Shown piece after piece: positions 54,679 through 64,000 of a DNA stretch of 64,000 bases. The translations under genes and the position numbers were made by a program. The number at the start of each line of letters is the position of its first letter. Position 1 is the stretch's first letter. The stretch is taken from assembly GCF_014356525.2 (NCBI RefSeq), contig NC_052518.1:28584655-28648654 (forward strand), given 5' to 3'. The stretch is from Nilaparvata lugens. Taxonomy: Eukaryota > Arthropoda > Insecta > Hemiptera > Delphacidae. The notes below the pieces were generated by a model, which was not told the origin of the DNA, made no database searches, and saw nothing but the letters and a program-made list of their open reading frames with translations.

Positions 54679-55739
54679 AAAAGCTTTGAGGATCGAAATA
54701 ATTTCTTGAAATATGTTAACTATTTCATGATTCAATGTGATTTCTTGACTATTGACATTTTAAATTATGGGACATCATGCAATTTTAGGCATTTGCCTGA
54801 TGCAAATGGTTGAGCATTGCCCATATATTGTGATGAAGAAAAATTTGTTTCAAATCACTTCAATGAATATTAAGATTCAAGCATTCTGATTATACAGATT
54901 CAAGCATGGGAAGCGGTAATTTTTGTCTCAAGTTACATATTATACATAATTTAAGATTTTTTATTTTTTCCTGTTTCATTATTATGTAAGTTCTGCTGAA
55001 ATTAACACGTGAGGTTTATTGGCTAAAATTACTTCCCACTATTTTACATTAATTTCTTCCAATTTATCGAATTTCAAAGTTTTTTAGCTTCCTCAACAAC
55101 CTGTCAACTCAAATTTTACTTGAATTTTTATTGCAATCTCTAGGCTTTTAAATTTCTAATAATGTATACAAATAGGTTTGAATGATAAATCATTCTATTC
55201 AAAAATTACATATCACTATACTGAGATTTGCTTTGCTTTTACTTGCTTTGCTTTTTCAAACTGGTTGTACTGACATCAGGACAGAAAATTTGTGCATCGC
55301 ACATTAGCGAAAACTTTTGCATTATAGATAATAGAATAGAATAAATAGAAAGAATGCTTTATTATTCAAGATTACACAATACAATATATATATATATATG
55401 AAAACTCATACAATTTACAGCTTGATTGAACAATCGCTAGCCGGAAAAATTCAATAATATTTTTTTTCAGTCAAACACAAATCTTACAAATGCGTAGAAC
55501 AAATTATTATCTAAAAATCCATTTTTATTAATTCTGAACAAAAGCTCATATATATTAATCAAATAAAATTACCAACACAATGTTCTCCCATGAAAATCAT
55601 ACCTAATGCGATAGTAACAACTCAGATTAAGGAATACAAATAAAAGGAACTTAAACAAATTACAAACATCTTATCTCAAATAAATTAATCATTTCCATCA
55701 AATAAGGTATTTTGTCCTGCCTTACCAGTTTGAACCATG

Positions 55740-55965
55740 AGCCTAAAAATAACCTAGTAACTTACATTGTAATATGCCTGTAATCCCATACCTGAGCTCC
55801 GTGACACAGTACAGCCCTTTCGCAAGCTTTAAACCATTTACATTTAGCTGGAAAGTCTACCTTAGCATTATTAAAAATGTCTCTCCATGCGAAGTTCAAC
55901 CCCAGATTCGCCTTCTCAGATTTATCCTTCACTTGAGCTTCAAAATTCAGTTTTGATGTCAGCAC
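55740..55965 (-). pseudogene. Non-LTR RT C-terminal fragment
   Basis: 67 codons matching the post-palm region of insect non-LTR RTs: L-T-S-K-L-N-F, K-A-N-L-G-L-N and the C-H-G-A-Q-V-W-D-Y motif. A 5'-truncated relic between candidate exons. Confidence 0.75.
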
Positions 55966-56075
55966 TACTAATACCCAATGAAAATAATATTGTTACTTAT
56001 ACTATTTCATAAAAATAGCTCATTCAGCAATAAATACAAACTTATTTTATTACATGATTTCTTAATGTTTTGCAG

Positions 56076-56233
56076 GACAAATTCTGACATTTTACAACAT
56101 TCTACAGTCACATAGAAGACTGGCTTATGATGGCGAAAGACTTTTGAAGGCGGTTACCTTGATTGGGATCATATCTATTAAACCTTCGAATCCTGCACTC
56201 AAAAGTAAATGTGATACCATTCAAATGGAATAA
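56076..56233 (+). CDS. Terminal exon of an unidentified host gene
   Basis: Good acceptor TAATGTTTTGCAG|GA; after two bases completing a split codon the frame is open for 51 codons to a TAA at 56231-56233. The encoded stretch (Y-D-G-E-R-L-L-K-A-V near the middle, then a hydrophobic I-G-I-I-S-I) looks protein-like and shows no repeat or TE motif. AATAAA signals follow at 56315-56320 and 56352-56357. Upstream exons are not firmly identified. Family not recognised. Confidence 0.5.
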
Positions 56234-56314
56234 GATTGATTTGAATTGGAATTTGTTATTCCTGTATCATAGTGCATTTTTCTACTAGTTACCCTACGTA
56301 TTGTACATTATTGT

Positions 56315-56357
56315 AATAAAGCACTAGCTGTTCCATAGTAGAAGTCTTTGAAATAAA
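56315..56357 (+). terminator. Poly(A) signals
   Basis: Two AATAAA hexamers (56315-56320, 56352-56357), 80-125 bases after the stop of the candidate terminal exon, followed by T-rich DNA. Confidence 0.5.
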
Positions 56358-56684
56358 AGGTTTCTTTTTCAAGTTAGTGTCACATTTTATATTTTTTATC
56401 CATTGTATACGGTATATCCATTTAGTTTTAGAACATTGTATTAACACTACTATTGTTTCAAAAAGAGTCTGAATGTAATTTGGAATATGATTCTATCGTA
56501 TGATTCTTCAACGAATCCATCATAACTTACAAAAACTACAGCATTTGTTCTATTTACTTGTCAATAATCGTAGTTGCAGAAGCATTTGTATTTCCAAAAC
56601 CAAATTTGGTATTTAATTATGAAGTATGAGTAAAGACATATTCGCCTACAAGACATATTATTCGTTGAGCATTGTTCTGATGCT

Positions 56685-56784
56685 NNNNNNNNNNNNNNNN
56701 NNNNNNNNNNNNNNNNNNNNNNNNNNNNNNNNNNNNNNNNNNNNNNNNNNNNNNNNNNNNNNNNNNNNNNNNNNNNNNNNNNNN
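56685..56784. other. Assembly gap (100 N)
   Basis: Exactly 100 N, the conventional size for a gap of unknown length. Distances across it are not reliable. Confidence 0.99.
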
Positions 56785-57152
56785 CCAATATGAACTTTCG
56801 AAAATAAAATATTAAATTATTTTGATGTTGCATACAAAATATTTTATGAGTTGATAAGCATAATAGCTAGACATGTTAAAATTGTTATAGTTAATCTATC
56901 AAAGATAAAATTATGGTAGTTTTAGTATTATCTAAGTGAAAATTGGTACAAAATTATAATAAATAAACGTAGTCTCAAGTAGACGAAGTACACCTAATAT
57001 GAATGTGATGTTTTTGAACCTGCTTTGTGCTTAGGCAATAAGTTAGTTTATGCTAGTCGGTATTCATAAATATATTCAGTGGAGTCACTTGAGCAAGACG
57101 TCAACAGTTTAGTGGGAGTGGCAGGTGCATGTTTGATAAGAATGATAACTTA

Positions 57153-57420
57153 AGGTTGTGCATCACGCTTTTCAAAACTTTTTATGGTAACATTTTTCAA
57201 AGAAGGCTATTCCGATTTGGATACCATCGGTCTCACTAAATGAAGCACATCACAAGGGAAAACTCAATTCATAATTTTTACTTTTTGCGATATATAGTTT
57301 AAATCTTGGGTGAGATCCGATCCATTGCTGAATAGGTAGCAAATAAATTCATGAAACTTTGAGGATTCATTATTCAAGATAGTTGCTCATTGTATACCAC
57401 TATTTCAACCTTTGTGGCCT
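57153..57420. repeat. Half copy of the AAGG...CACGCTTTT MITE
   Basis: Starts AAGGTTGTGCATCACGCTTT, matching the ends of 43018-43406. The other end was not found. Confidence 0.6.
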
Positions 57421-57479
57421 CATTTTGACTCTGCCTGCAATGTTTATCCTGGAATCAGCCTTAATGGTGGAATGGAAAC

Positions 57480-57735
57480 CACAAATGTTCACAATAAATG
57501 AAGAAACTCATCACTATAAAAAGATCTACAAGCAAAATTGATCCATGTAGTGGAAGTGACTTCAACCTTGGCCAGGAATAGGCCTGAATTATTGAGCAAA
57601 AGAATATTGAACAAGGTTGCAGCTACTGTACGAAGCATAGAAAGAGGACAAGTTGAAGAAGACCCTGAAAAGTTAGCGGGTAGACAGACCCACACCATGA
57701 CCACCACTCTGTCGACGAGGCTTATTCTGCACAGT
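57480..57735 (+). other. Open stretch of uncertain nature
   Basis: A frame of about 75 codons (V-A-A-T-V-R-S-I-E-R-G near the middle) is open on plus, but the opposite strand is open too. It has no recognised domain and runs into a MITE end. Possibly a decayed gene fragment. Confidence 0.2.
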
Positions 57736-59790
57736 GAGGCTAAGACGCTTCACACGCATTCGGTTCGGTTCGTTACCGAAAACGAATGAGGCTTTCATAC
57801 ATGTCAGGTTTTAATTCGTACGGTTCTAATTAGGTATTTTCTTCTCAAAAACAGCTGTGTTTGGATTTTCACAGGTCATGCTGGTATATTTAAATATAAC
57901 AGCTGGTGTTAAATTGTAAGATGTTATTTCTTGAACAATAAAAATTTAGGGCCGGTTTCCGAGCTCGGGATTTAGCCAAGTTCTAGACTTTGACTGGCTT
58001 TAAACTCTGGAGTCAGATTCAAAATCAGATGTAGTCAATTGGTTTTCCGAGTCAGAGCGTTAACGTAGTCGAGGACTCAAATAGACCCTGGAGTTTAGAC
58101 ATCACGTTAGACCCTGGAGTTTATAATTTCGCTTTCTGAGTGAAGGGCTTATAAGTCCAGGACTTGAATTAGATTCTCACCTCTTTCCAAGTCAAGGATT
58201 TATCAAAAATCATCCAGGACTTAAAACAGCGTGATTTTAAACCCTCGACTGAGGTAGGGTTTAAATTCAAGTTCCAGACTTAGGGCCGGTTTCCGAGCTC
58301 GGGATCTATAAGTTCTGGACTTACAGAGTCTAGGACTAAAATAAGCTCTCGGGTCTAAATTGACTTTCTGAGTCACGATTTTATCTTCTAAACTCAGGAG
58401 TCTATCAAGTTCTCGACTTATTTGAGTCCAGGACTTTAACGCAGTAAACATGAGGGAAATTCACAATATTTTGCTGTTGTATTGTTGGCATTATAGCAAA
58501 ACGGAAACAGCTGATTGCAGCGGGACAATTCAAATGAGCATGCTCTCCAAACTATTTTGTAAAAATACGTTTCGATTTCTTTGTAGGCCTATTCAAAGCA
58601 AAACCTTTGAAAGGTGAATGAATAAACATTTCATTTTACGAAATTATTGATCATTGATCCTAACCTGTGAATATGAATACAAATTTAATTAGGCTACTGA
58701 GTTTGAAAACGTATTTGTTTTGAAAAAAAACTGTATTCCATGACAATTATTTGGCTTTTTATCTTCTCCAAAACAATAACTGAATTGTGTTTGCTCAGTT
58801 AAGTCTAGAACTTGAATTTAAACCCTACCCCAGTCGAGGGTTTAAAATCACGCTGTTCTAAGTCCTGGACTTAAAAGCCCTTCACTCAGAAAGCGAAATT
58901 ACAAACTCCAGGGTCTAACGTGATCTCTAAACTACACAGTCTATTTAAGTCCTCGACTACGTCAACGCTCTGACTCGGAAAGCCAATTTTCTGACTCCAG
59001 AGTTTAAAGCCAGTTAAAGTCTAGAACTTAGCTAAATCCCGAGCTCGGAAACCGACCCTAAAAGTTAATTAAAAATTGTGAATTATTTGAATAGTTTCTT
59101 TTTGATTACGGTATGTTAATTTTGGATGTTTAGAGAGATAATTTTTTCAAATTGAAAATTTGTTCCTTGTTTTGACACATGGTATTATATAAACTTCATC
59201 TCTTCTCTATTGATGAAATCATATAATATTCGTGGAAAAAAAATTATCCCTGAGTTTTAATTTATATCTTTCATATTTTTTTGGCCAACTATTCATTGAG
59301 AAAAAAATGTTCCTGTGAACTAACAGAATTGAATTGACCATATGATTTTGACTTGGGAAATTTTGAAACAGATAATCACAATATCAGGTTAAAATAAAAA
59401 CAAAAAAGGCCAGCGTGTGTAGAAGAATTTGTTTTTTCCTGTTTCCCTAGCAACAAATTCGAATATGATAAAACCTATTCGTGTCGAGGGGGCGTTCGGT
59501 GCTATGCGGTTGCTATTCGGTACCGAATTCAAACCGAATCATCGTTTCACACTTATAGGAATTCGCCAAAAACGAAACGAACCGAACCGAACCGAAAGTG
59601 TGTGAAAGTAGCCTCTCGCTAGCAACGAATTGAAACCTGATGGAATTTATTAGAGTCAAGTGTCAAATAGGCGTTTGGTTCTATGCGGTTTCTATTCGGT
59701 ACCAAATTCAAACCGAATTACCGTTTCACACTTATCAGAATTTGCCGAAAACGAAACGAACCGAATGAGTGTGAAACTAGCCTGACGACC
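57736..59790. mobile_element. Probable composite of MITEs with TTCGGTTCGGTTCGTT ends
   Basis: CTTCACACGCATTCGGTTCG near 57750 is inverted relative to CGAACCGAATGAGTGTGAAA near 59757. At 59478-59620 and 59655-59787 two tandem units of about 180 bp each carry GCTATTCGGTACC / TTTCTATTCGGTACC and CGTTTCACACTTAT. The snapback 57949-59058 lies inside. Treating the outer ends as one element is an inference. Confidence 0.5.
57949..59058. mobile_element. Snapback element with ~260-330-bp inverted arms
   Basis: Left arm 57949-58281 and right arm 58797-59058 are reverse complements with about 10% mismatch and a 65-base insertion in the left arm. Ends are GGGCCGGTTTCCGAGCTCGG and GGGTCGGTTTCCGAGCTCGG (complement), flanked by TTA and TAA. 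The loop holds a third, direct partial copy of the end (58282-58440). The GGGCCGGTTTC end with a three-base TWA flank would suit a PIF/Harbinger MITE; class uncertain. Confidence 0.85.
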
Positions 59791-60031
59791 ACAATGCAGC
59801 AGCGTTTCCAGAGGGATGAAAACAAGTATAAAGTGATCAAGAAAGTATTGCCTGTCTCATTACATATTTGATTTCTCAGAATATCAATTCTAAGTAAATT
59901 ATAGATTTTTTTAAATTACCATATTCAAGTTGTTTTTGATAGTATCCAAATAGAAACAGTACAAAAATGTCACCTGTAAAATGTTTTCCAAGTGGGTGTC
60001 GCACAATATTTATAAATAAGGTAAAACTTTG

Positions 60032-60166
60032 TGGCTTGGACACACACAGCGATCTGCGGACAGGAATCAGAGAGGTCTTAGCAGGTTATAGACATGAATA
60101 TCTAAAATATAGATGAAGGCCACTCTGACCGCTTCCCGCAGATTGTTCTCTGTGTGTCCCAGCCCA
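60032..60166. mobile_element. Small palindromic MITE
   Basis: Left GGCTTGGACACACACAGC...ATCTGCGG and right complement GGCTGGGACACACAGAGAAC...ATCTGCGG pair over about 30 bases, 135 bp in total. Confidence 0.7.
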
Positions 60167-60684
60167 TACTAATTTGGAGCAAAAGCAAAAATACCATTTC
60201 ATGGTGAATTGTTTACTTACTTGGTCAAAAATAATTATTGCAACTACCGTATCAGTTACTGAATCACATCTTGAACGTTCCATTAGGATGCAGTTGATCA
60301 GTTTGGCACTGTAAAATATAAATAATAAGTTCAAGTTAATTTATAAGGAAAACTTTTGTATAATATTAAATTTAACATTAGCATGAAAAAAGTTGGCGAT
60401 CAAATGAAAACTACTCATTCAAAGAGGGTAAATAAATACAGCGATACTTAAGTACAGCTGATTTTACGAGTCACACTGGCAAACAAGGAATCTTCCTTCT
60501 GCAGGTATTTTTGCCTCACCTACTGTATGTGAGCATAAATTTAATCTCAATTTATTAATACTATTATCATGAATAAGGATATCATTTTGTTATAATTTCT
60601 AATAAAATTGATTAACATTTCCTCAATATTTATGTTTGTATCTTGTTTTTGGCAAATAAATTCATTCATTCAAGTAGGCTTATA

Positions 60685-61100
60685 GTTAGGTCAATGCTAT
60701 AATGCCAGTAGAAAAGATAGGACAACGGCGTTGCCGATTTCCTGTATTGCCACTGGCTCCTATAATAGTGAATAGCTGATTCGGAATAACATATCTGATG
60801 TAACCCAATATTAAATGTGCATTCTATTTAATAATAATGATAAATAATATTTTATTCGTCAAGAAAATATATTATTCAATTAGTAATTAATAAATTTTCA
60901 TGATTTAAATTAAATCTTTTTGTAAGGTCTAATTAATTATATTTTTACATTGTAAAAAACAATCATGTGAAGCAACATGAGGATACCAGTAGCGCTAAAC
61001 TTATTTCAATTTCCAAAGCAATTTGATTTGTCTAATGATAGACAAGAATAGCAACACCAATGTTAATCAAATGCTGCTATTAGGTGGACCTCATAGTACC
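60685..61100. repeat. Fragments of the TA-target MITE family
   Basis: 60690-60775 (TATAATGCCAGTAGAAAAGA and CGTTGCCGATTTCCTG) and 61020-61095 (GACAAGAATAGCAACACCAA, GGTGGACCTCATAGTA) resemble the two halves of 49806-50018. Confidence 0.5.
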
Positions 61101-62628
61101 AGAGTTTTTATATTTATATTGAGTTACCATAAAGCAAAAATACCATAGGAATATCAGCGGCTTGAGTTAACAGTGAAATTTACAACATAAGAGCCCTATA
61201 CTAAACCATTAAATTAAACACCATGAGATGTTTTTTATGCTATTGTTTCTCTATGATGTTACAAATTACAGTAGTCTGAGTACCGTATATAAATTATCTT
61301 CAAACAACCAATCCAATCAGCTCTAGGGCTTCAGTGAGTCTGGTTGAATTTCATTCAGTTTATAATTTGGTTAATGGAAAACTTTTTATAAAATACTGAA
61401 AAACTTTATTTTATAAAACAATCCACATTTGGCTAAACCACTCTAAGCTTAATCTTAAATCATTTCTCTAAATGGATTTTCCAACAAGTAGCCTGACTGC
61501 AGTAGGCCTACATGTAAATCACCTATGTTAGCAAATCCTTTTTTATTTAATTTATTGAATAAATGATGCAGTAACCTAACTACAGTATTTAAAAGAAGAT
61601 GAAATTTATAAATATCTCACAATAGGGAATAAGGTCTAAATACATTTAGCCTATTCAGTACCCCTACTTCTAATATTATTCAAGTATTCTAATGATAGAA
61701 CAAAGAAATTAATAAAAGTTGCTAGCCTATTATTAATAAATTAAATTTGCTATTTTAAAATAATATTTTCAACTTTAGTAACTTAGTCCACATTAAACTT
61801 ACGGTACCTCAGGATGAGAATTATTGAGAAACCAAATTCTGTCACAATGTAATAGATATCACTAAGCAAAAAGTATATTTTTGTATTATCCCAATCCTAA
61901 TTATAATTACATTTGAATACATTACATAAAAAAAGATTAGCCTGTAAAACAATACTCTATAAGAAGCTGTTTCTGTTGCAAAATGCAAATGTACGTTACA
62001 CCTACCTTAATTATTATTATGCATAACATAACCTATAAACTTAATGCAGTGCCTACTAAAGATCTACATGGCCAGAACATAGAGCCGATCAGCTGTTCAA
62101 AAGCGTACACTTCAACCCGTGTTTACATTGAAATCCCTATGTCGAGTGGAATTTTTCATGAATAAACACTAATAATTCAACTGATAACTACTTTTTCGAA
62201 AAAAGGGTTCTTATTTTATTTTACCAATACAATTTTTGTCCTTCATCATGAATTTCAAGGGTAGTAATCATTGAGTTCTCTTAATATTCTTAGTTATTGG
62301 TTAACCAATTTGTAGGTTAGCCTTGTTTTAAATTAGCTTTTTCAAATTCAAACACGTATTTCAATTATTGTCAAAAAATATAGTGTTGAGTTGCTTGAGC
62401 TTTGAATTAGGTCTACCTATTGTTTTTTCAATTTTGATTACAGTATTGCTCAATTTCTATGAGAGGAATTACAATCACGGCTTTTGTAGTATGCTAATAT
62501 TTATAGCTTTATTAGATTTAAGGAATTTTTAGATAAAACATAATTTTTTGAAAAGGTAAATAGGTAGGCTATCACTCATTTTATTATATAAGTCACTATT
62601 GGAATAAGAATTCTTCTCAAATCATAAC
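61101..62628. other. Unassigned AT-rich DNA
   Basis: No gene, repeat or signal that I can support. Confidence 0.4.
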
Positions 62629-63507
62629 ATGAATGCTAGCGGTGTAGCATGGAGATGCGAAAATTGCCCTGCTGAGACCAACGACGGTGATGACGCAAGT
62701 ATTATCGGTATATTAAAATCTATCCAAAAACAAATAGATGATAATAAGAAGGAGACAGCAGACAATTTCACTAACCTTCAAGCAACCTTGTCCTCAATTA
62801 ATTCTACATTGGCTGGTCTTCAACTAAAAATAGCCACTGTTGAACAAGACAATAAGAACTTGAAAATGAGTAATCAAAAACTGGAACAGGCAAATGCACA
62901 TTTAACTAATCAACTGAAAGACCTAGAGTGGAAGACCATGGAGCTTGAACGTTATACAAGGAGATGGAATATAGAAATTCGCGGAATTCCAACAACAGTC
63001 GGTGAAAATGTCTACCTGGTAGTGAATGCTGTCGCGAAAGCACTCGATTTAAAACATCACAAACATGAAGATATATCCATTTCACATCGTCTGCCTGGAC
63101 CTCGGAACAGCAAATGGCCGCCTGCAATATTGGTTAAATTCGTTCGCTGTGAGACAAGACTAGAGTGGCTAGCGGCCGCCAGGGTGAGGCGAATCGTGGC
63201 GACGGACGTGCAGCCTACATTTGGGGCGACCCCTGTCTTGGTTAACGAGCACCTCATCAAGTACGACAAAGATCTACTGAGCCGAGCAAAGAGTAGCGTC
63301 AGGACGGGAGAACTGTCGCATGCCTGGGTCAGGGAGGGAAAAATCTTTGTGAGGAAGACGGCGGACTCGAGAGCGCGCAGAATTTTCTACTGGCCGACAG
63401 ACGAGACACCGGTGACCGATGCACCTCCGCACCCGCACCCCGCCGCGCTGGCAGCGAGCCTGATACCCGCGACCGCCACTAAACAGCCAGAGCCACCGCT
63501 ACATTGA
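62629..63507 (+). CDS. Non-LTR ORF1 protein (L1/Jockey type)
   Basis: 292 codons, unbroken. The first residues end a PHD-like finger (W-R-C-E-N-C, residues 8-13), whose earlier Cys/His are missing, so this copy is 5'-truncated and the ATG is probably not the original start. Residues about 25-105 form a coiled coil. An RRM-like domain follows (W-N-I-E-I-R-G-I-P near 113; S-H-R-L-P; I-L-V-K-F-V). The C-terminal domain has V-N-E-H-L and H-A-W-V-R-E-G-K-I-F-V-R-K, then a Pro-rich tail. ORF1p trimers bind element RNA. The second half is markedly GC-richer than its surroundings. No endonuclease/RT follows before the window ends. Confidence 0.85.
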   Translation: MNASGVAWRCENCPAETNDGDDASIIGILKSIQKQIDDNKKETADNFTNLQATLSSINSTLAGLQLKIATVEQDNKNLKMSNQKLEQANAHLTNQLKDLEWKTMELERYTRRWNIEIRGIPTTVGENVYLVVNAVAKALDLKHHKHEDISISHRLPGPRNSKWPPAILVKFVRCETRLEWLAAARVRRIVATDVQPTFGATPVLVNEHLIKYDKDLLSRAKSSVRTGELSHAWVREGKIFVRKTADSRARRIFYWPTDETPVTDAPPHPHPAALAASLIPATATKQPEPPLH

Positions 63508-64000
63508 ACATCAAGTTTGTTGCCTTGGTGATAAGGTAACTCAGTCTCTTGATGAACTCACGATAATGGAAAAACCGAATTTATTTTGCAAATTATCCTT
63601 TTTTATAATTCTTTTTCCTCGTTATAAAATCGATTACGTAAGTGATGGTTTCAACTTATAAATAAATGGAACACTCGCCTTCTTTTCTCTTTATCTATAC
63701 GATAATGTTTGATATACATATATTACATCGTAAATTTAATATTTGAAAATGAATCTTTCTTTATCAAACATAAAGCCATTATTACTGTCTCTATAGTACT
63801 ATGCTTTATTACTATGTTATTCATGGAACGTACATTTATCAATAGGTTCAGTTATGAAATTCTTCAGCTTTGCAAGAAATACAAAGATAAGAACATGATA
63901 AGAACTCATTTTCCTTCTGTCTATGTTCTTTAATTTGTTTAAAGAAAAAACTAATCTCGCTCAGAATGACATAGAAAAATCAGAAGTTCTATCAGTATAG
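63508..64000. other. Unassigned DNA after ORF1
   Basis: AT-rich; an open frame at 63709-63933 has one hydrophobic stretch and no motif. The expected ORF2 of the element is not seen here. Confidence 0.35.

Noticed and set aside
56561..56833. 90-residue ORF on the minus strand
   Set aside because: It spans the 100-N gap and has no real sequence support.

Overview
The window is AT-rich animal DNA, most likely from an insect and probably a hemipteran such as a planthopper. The reasons are the insect-type Polinton (Maverick) DNA polymerase, Jockey/RTE-like non-LTR elements, TTAGG-type runs, many short inverted-repeat elements, long introns and no operons. The species call is an inference from element families. 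There is one assembly gap of 100 N at 56685-56784. Almost all recognisable coding sequence belongs to transposable elements, most of it broken by stops or frameshifts. Host genes are seen only as a few candidate exons.

Layout. 1-3.7 kb: CA microsatellite and a minus-strand non-LTR retrotransposon whose RT core is deleted. 4-9.8 kb: two diverged copies of an unidentified gene, each followed by a tRNA-like (SINE-type) sequence. The second copy carries a 3.4 kb putative intron that holds a long hairpin repeat. 9.86-14.92 kb: a pogo/Tigger-type DNA transposon with 20-bp perfect terminal inverted repeats, into which a Gypsy-type LTR retrotransposon (10725-14791, only 96-bp LTRs) is nested. 15-16 kb: interstitial TTAGG-type and CA repeats. 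16.0-29.3 kb: a non-LTR retrotransposon apparently split inside its RT domain by an ~11 kb Polinton-like element. That element encodes a long coiled-coil protein, a DUF8207-like protein, a packaging-type ATPase, a retroviral-type integrase and protein-primed DNA polymerase B on the minus strand. On the plus strand it carries a BIR (IAP-like) gene, a protein of a repeated insect family with a second BIR-like half, and two unknown small ORFs. No capsid or protease gene was recognised.

29.3-37.1 kb: a mosaic of non-LTR fragments, including one with the inverted 5' part expected from twin priming, an ISXO2-like transposase relic, a piggyBac-like MITE flanked by TTAA, and a 1.1 kb TTAGG-rich tandem array. 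37.27-41.06 kb: a Copia element with 200/196-bp LTRs, an intact 5-bp target duplication and an initiator-Met-type primer site, but with most of gag and the protease deleted. 41-56.3 kb: candidate promoter and exons of host gene(s), a SINE with a perfect 12-bp target duplication, several MITEs, two adjacent perfect palindromes, a foldback transposase relic, and a convincing terminal exon at 56076-56233 with poly(A) signals. 57-64 kb: more foldback/MITE structures and a relatively GC-rich 292-residue non-LTR ORF1 protein.

How parts fit together. The main story is nesting: Gypsy in pogo, Polinton in LINE, SINE in a dispersed repeat. The most interesting unit is the Polinton-like element with BIR-type cargo, because a capsid-less self-replicating element carrying apoptosis-inhibitor-like genes would be unusual. 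All of its core genes are damaged in this copy, so it is a fossil or contains assembly errors.
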